A stretch of 8,813 bases of DNA from Actinomycetota bacterium (GTDB taxonomy: Bacteria > Actinomycetota > Nitriliruptoria > Euzebyales > Egibacteraceae): the NCBI GenBank assembly GCA_019347785.1, contig JAHWKQ010000079.1, forward strand, positions 1 through 8,813, read 5' to 3'. Every line of letters begins with the position of its first letter. Positions within the stretch are counted from its first letter, which is position 1. This document shows, piece by piece, positions 6,572 through 8,813 of this stretch. The notes beneath the pieces are model-generated. The model was not told the origin of the DNA. It ran no database searches and was given only the letters and a program-made list of their open reading frames with translations. Position numbers and translations under genes: made by a program.

Positions 6572-6585
6572 GCCGTGCCGGGGCG
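6560..6585. repeat. Perfect 13-bp tandem repeat, two copies
   Basis: CCGTGCCGGGGCG occurs back to back at 6560-6572 and 6573-6585. Each copy contains GCCGGGGC, so either can pair with the left arm at 6548-6555. It probably arose by slippage in a GC-rich spacer. Confidence 0.7.
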
Positions 6586-6596
6586 CTTCCCCGCCT

Positions 6597-7937
6597 CTAC
6601 AGCTGCTGCAGCGCGGTCAGGTACCCCTCGCTGTAGGTGGGGAACTGCGCGACGGTGTCGAGCAGCGTGTCCAGGCCGACCTCGGCCCGGATCGCCAGGC
6701 CCGCCTGGTGGATCCACTCGCCGGCCAGGGGGGAGACGGCCCAGGCGCCCACCAGCACCCGCCGGCGCCGGTCGGCGACCAGCCCCAGCGCGCCGCGGGG
6801 GTGGCGCTCGTACGTGACGGGACGCGCGAGCGTGGCCGCGAGGTCGACCGTCGCGGTCGCGACGTCGATCCCCGCCTCGCGCGCCCCGTCGGCGGACATG
6901 CCGACCGCCGCCGCCTCGGGGTCGCAGAACACGACCCGGGGGATCGCCCGGTAGTCGGCCGTCCGCGGCCGCCCGAGGATGTTGTCCGCCACTACCCGGC
7001 CCTGGTACTTCGCGACGTGCGTGAACAGGGCGACGCCGGTGACGTCGCCGACCGCCCACACCCCGTCGGCGACCCGGCAGCGCCCGTCGACGGGGACGCG
7101 GGCCCCGGACGTCTCGACGCCGAGGGCCTCCAGGCCCAGGTCGCCGACGCGGGGCCGGCGGCCGGTGACGGTCACCAGCACGTCGGTCGGCACGGTGGAG
7201 CCGTCGTCCAGATCGACGGCGACGTCGGAGCCGTCGCGCCGGGCCCTGGACACCCGGACGCCGGTGCGCACCGTGACGCCCTCGGCCTTCAGCGCCTCAC
7301 GGACGAGCCGGCCGACCCGGGGGTCCTCACGGCGCACCAGGCGGTCGGACGACTGCACAAGGGTGACGTCCACTCCGAACCGGTGCATCCACTGGCTGGT
7401 CTCCACGCCGTTGGGCCCCCCGCCGACCACCACCGCGCGTCCGGGCAGTTCCCGCAGCGTCGTCGCCTCCCGGTTGCCCCAGACCGGCACGCCGTCGCCC
7501 ACGTCGATCGGCGGAGCCGCCGGCTGCGAGCCGGTCGCGATGACGATGTGGTCGGCGTGCAGGCGCCGGCCGTCCACGTCGACGACGCCCCTCCCCGCGA
7601 CGCGCCCGACGCCCCGCACGACGGTCGCGCCCTTGTCCTCATATCCTGAGACCTGGCCCGAGTCGTCCAGCCCCCGGATCATCTCGTCGCGGTAGGCGCG
7701 GGCGTCGGCGAAGTCCAGCGCCGGCGTGGCCACCCCGGCGGCCCGCTCGGCCTCCGAGCGGGACTCGGGCGGGCGCAGCAGCGTCTTGGAGGGGATGCAC
7801 GCCCAGTAGGCGCACTCGCCGCCGAGGAGCTCGCGCTCCACCACCGCCACGGACCGTCCGGCCGCGAGCAGGGCGCCGGCGACGGTCTCCCCCCCGGGGC
7901 CCATGCCGACCACCACGGCGTCATAGCTGTCGGGCAT
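6597..7937 (-). CDS. Class I pyridine-nucleotide-disulfide oxidoreductase, His-less variant (446 aa)
   Basis: A FAD-dependent NAD(P)H oxidoreductase of the lipoamide dehydrogenase/mercuric reductase superfamily. The FAD-binding GxGxxG is at 11-16 (VVGMGPGGET). The redox disulfide is GGECAYWACIPSK with C42 and C47. ATGSQP lies at 134-139. The NAD(P)-binding GGGPNGVE is at 172-179, and the second FAD motif VWAVGDVTG at 293-301. The dimerisation domain fills about 335-446. Where lipoamide dehydrogenase has HxHPTLSE, this protein reads AQFPTYSE (430-437), so the general-base histidine is replaced by Phe (F432) while E437 remains. That argues against a simple dihydrolipoamide dehydrogenase. A GAGGAG ribosome site lies 6 bases before the ATG at 7937. 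It follows the kduD-like gene by 28 bases in the same direction, so they are probably co-transcribed. Its electron acceptor is unknown. Confidence 0.92.
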   Translation of the reverse strand: MPDSYDAVVVGMGPGGETVAGALLAAGRSVAVVERELLGGECAYWACIPSKTLLRPPESRSEAERAAGVATPALDFADARAYRDEMIRGLDDSGQVSGYEDKGATVVRGVGRVAGRGVVDVDGRRLHADHIVIATGSQPAAPPIDVGDGVPVWGNREATTLRELPGRAVVVGGGPNGVETSQWMHRFGVDVTLVQSSDRLVRREDPRVGRLVREALKAEGVTVRTGVRVSRARRDGSDVAVDLDDGSTVPTDVLVTVTGRRPRVGDLGLEALGVETSGARVPVDGRCRVADGVWAVGDVTGVALFTHVAKYQGRVVADNILGRPRTADYRAIPRVVFCDPEAAAVGMSADGAREAGIDVATATVDLAATLARPVTYERHPRGALGLVADRRRRVLVGAWAVSPLAGEWIHQAGLAIRAEVGLDTLLDTVAQFPTYSEGYLTALQQL

Positions 7938-7965
7938 GAGGATCTCCTCTCGTCGGGTTCGCCGC

Positions 7966-8739
7966 TCAGCGGCCCATCCAGCCGCCGTCCACCACCAGGA
8001 CGTGGCCGTTGACGTAGTCCGAGGCCGGCGAGGCGAGGAAGACGGCGGCGCCCCGCAGGTCCTCGGGCCGTCCCCAGCGCCCGGCCGGGATGCGGGCGAC
8101 GATCGCGGCGTCGCGCCCCTCGTCCGCGCGCAGGTCCGCGGTGGCGGCGGTGTCGACGTAGCCGGGCGCGATCGCGTTGACCTGCACGCCGTGCGGCGCC
8201 CACTCGTTGGCCAGCGCCTTGGTCAGCCCCGCGACGCCGTGCTTGCTCGCGGCGTACGAGGCCACGAGGACGCCGCCCTGGAAGCTCAGCAGGCTGGCGA
8301 CGTTGATGACCTTCCCCTCTCCGCGGTCCAGCATCGGCCGGCCGACGAGCTGGCTGAGCCGGAAGACGGCGCTGAGGTTGATGTCGACGACGGCGTCCCA
8401 GCTGGTGGAGCTCATGTCGGCGGCGGGCTCGCGCAGGATGATACCGGCGTTGTTGACCAGGATGTCCACTCGGTGTCGTTCCAGCACGGGCGCGACGGCG
8501 GCCGCGATGTCGTCGAGGCGGGCCAGGTCGCACACCACCGTGTCCACCTCGCGCCCCCGGGCCCTGGCCCGCTCCCGAGTGGCCCCCAGGTTGTCGTGCT
8601 CGGCCAGCAGGACGAGATCGGCGCCCGCCTCGGCCAGACCGGTCGCTATCGCCTGCCCGATGCCCGTCCCCGCGCCCGTGACGAGGGCGGTCCGCCCGTC
8701 CAGGGCGAACAGCCACGGGACGGGCCGGTCCGTGGCCAC
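7966..8739 (-). CDS. kduD: 2-dehydro-3-deoxy-D-gluconate 5-dehydrogenase (KduD-like SDR), 257 aa
   Basis: A cytoplasmic NAD(P)-dependent short-chain dehydrogenase. KduD interconverts 2,5-diketo-3-deoxygluconate and 2-keto-3-deoxygluconate in unsaturated-uronate breakdown. The cofactor motif TGAGTGIG is at 21-28 and NNAG at 96-99. The catalytic set is N121, S149, Y162 and K166 (YAASK). What separates it from generic SDRs is close agreement with E. coli KduD, as I recall that sequence: ILVNNAGIILRE, SLLSFQGG, ANEWAPH, VNAIAPGY, LRADE, RIPAGRWGRPEDL, and the C-terminus ASDYVNGHVLVVDGGW. Length matches (E. coli about 253). The GTG start at 8739 gives about five extra N-terminal residues and has no clear ribosome site. 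It begins 2 bases after the stop of the upstream gene, so coupling is likely. No kduI is visible in the window. A related substrate such as gluconate cannot be excluded. Confidence 0.9.
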   Translation of the reverse strand: MATDRPVPWLFALDGRTALVTGAGTGIGQAIATGLAEAGADLVLLAEHDNLGATRERARARGREVDTVVCDLARLDDIAAAVAPVLERHRVDILVNNAGIILREPAADMSSTSWDAVVDINLSAVFRLSQLVGRPMLDRGEGKVINVASLLSFQGGVLVASYAASKHGVAGLTKALANEWAPHGVQVNAIAPGYVDTAATADLRADEGRDAAIVARIPAGRWGRPEDLRGAAVFLASPASDYVNGHVLVVDGGWMGR

Positions 8740-8741
8740 CG

Positions 8742-8813
8742 TCAGAAGACGACGGGCACCGGCTCGAGGCCCCGGTCCCGGCAGTGGCGCATGTAGGTGT
8801 TCAGCTTGGTGTC
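8742..8813 (-). CDS. C-terminal end of an unrecognised upstream gene (partial)
   Basis: The minus strand is open from the window edge to a TGA at 8744-8742, encoding 23 residues that end ...MRHCRDRGLEPVPVVF. The stop lies 2 bases before the kduD-like GTG, the tight spacing expected inside an operon. The fragment does not look like the C-terminus of E. coli KduI as I recall it. It is too short for a family call. By context it may be another sugar-acid catabolism gene. Confidence 0.6.
   Translation of the reverse strand, partial: DTKLNTYMRHCRDRGLEPVPVVF

Noticed and set aside
7679..8716. 345-residue minus-strand open frame across the kduD-like gene and the start of the flavoprotein
   Set aside because: A shadow frame: both real genes have intact cofactor and catalytic motifs in other frames.
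1..8813. Defence system, toxin-antitoxin pair, CRISPR array or mobile element
   Set aside because: No nuclease, transposase, integrase, helicase or regularly spaced repeats were seen; base composition and codon use look uniform across the window.

Overview
The window is very GC-rich by eye. Codon third positions are nearly all G or C, GTG starts are common, and most genes have clear GGAGG-type ribosome binding sites. Together with a mycothiol-dependent-nitroreductase-type DsbA relic and an actinobacterial membrane hydrolase, this points to a high-GC Actinomycetota chromosome. A Thermoleophilia/Solirubrobacterales-like host is possible but is only an inference. I see no tRNA, rRNA, CRISPR array, insertion sequence or phage gene. 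No gene-free stretch exceeds about 140 bases.

Left part (1-1252). A secreted M23 (LytM-type) peptidase runs leftward off the window edge. Across a short AT-richer divergent promoter region lies a rightward small charged helical protein of unknown function (836-1228).

Second block (1253-3486, minus strand). This is a three-gene unit transcribed leftward: two DUF72/YecE-like paralogs overlapping by ATGA, then a decayed DsbA-family gene related to Rv2466c. The relic carries five frame changes and has lost its cis-proline segment.

Third block (3622-6541, plus strand). Two overlapping membrane-protein genes form a coupled pair: a multi-TM protein of unknown function, then a 673-residue protein whose alpha/beta-hydrolase fold appears to be interrupted by a large multi-TM insertion. 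It keeps a plausible Ser-Asp-His triad. This is the least characterised and most interesting unit here.

Right block (6597-8813, minus strand). This is a catabolic-looking operon. The 3' end of an unrecognised gene is followed 2 bases later by a KduD-like 2-dehydro-3-deoxy-D-gluconate 5-dehydrogenase. That is followed by a class I pyridine-nucleotide-disulfide oxidoreductase homologue that keeps the CxxxxC pair but lacks the usual C-terminal catalytic histidine. The convergent junction at 6542-6596 holds a perfect GC-only hairpin and a 13-bp tandem repeat. KduD suggests hexuronate (pectin or alginate type) breakdown; the flavoprotein's place in that pathway is not evident.

I found no defence system, mobile element or biosynthetic cluster. 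The best leads are the split membrane hydrolase with its coupled partner, the tandem DUF72 pair with the decayed redox gene, and the His-less flavoprotein downstream of kduD.
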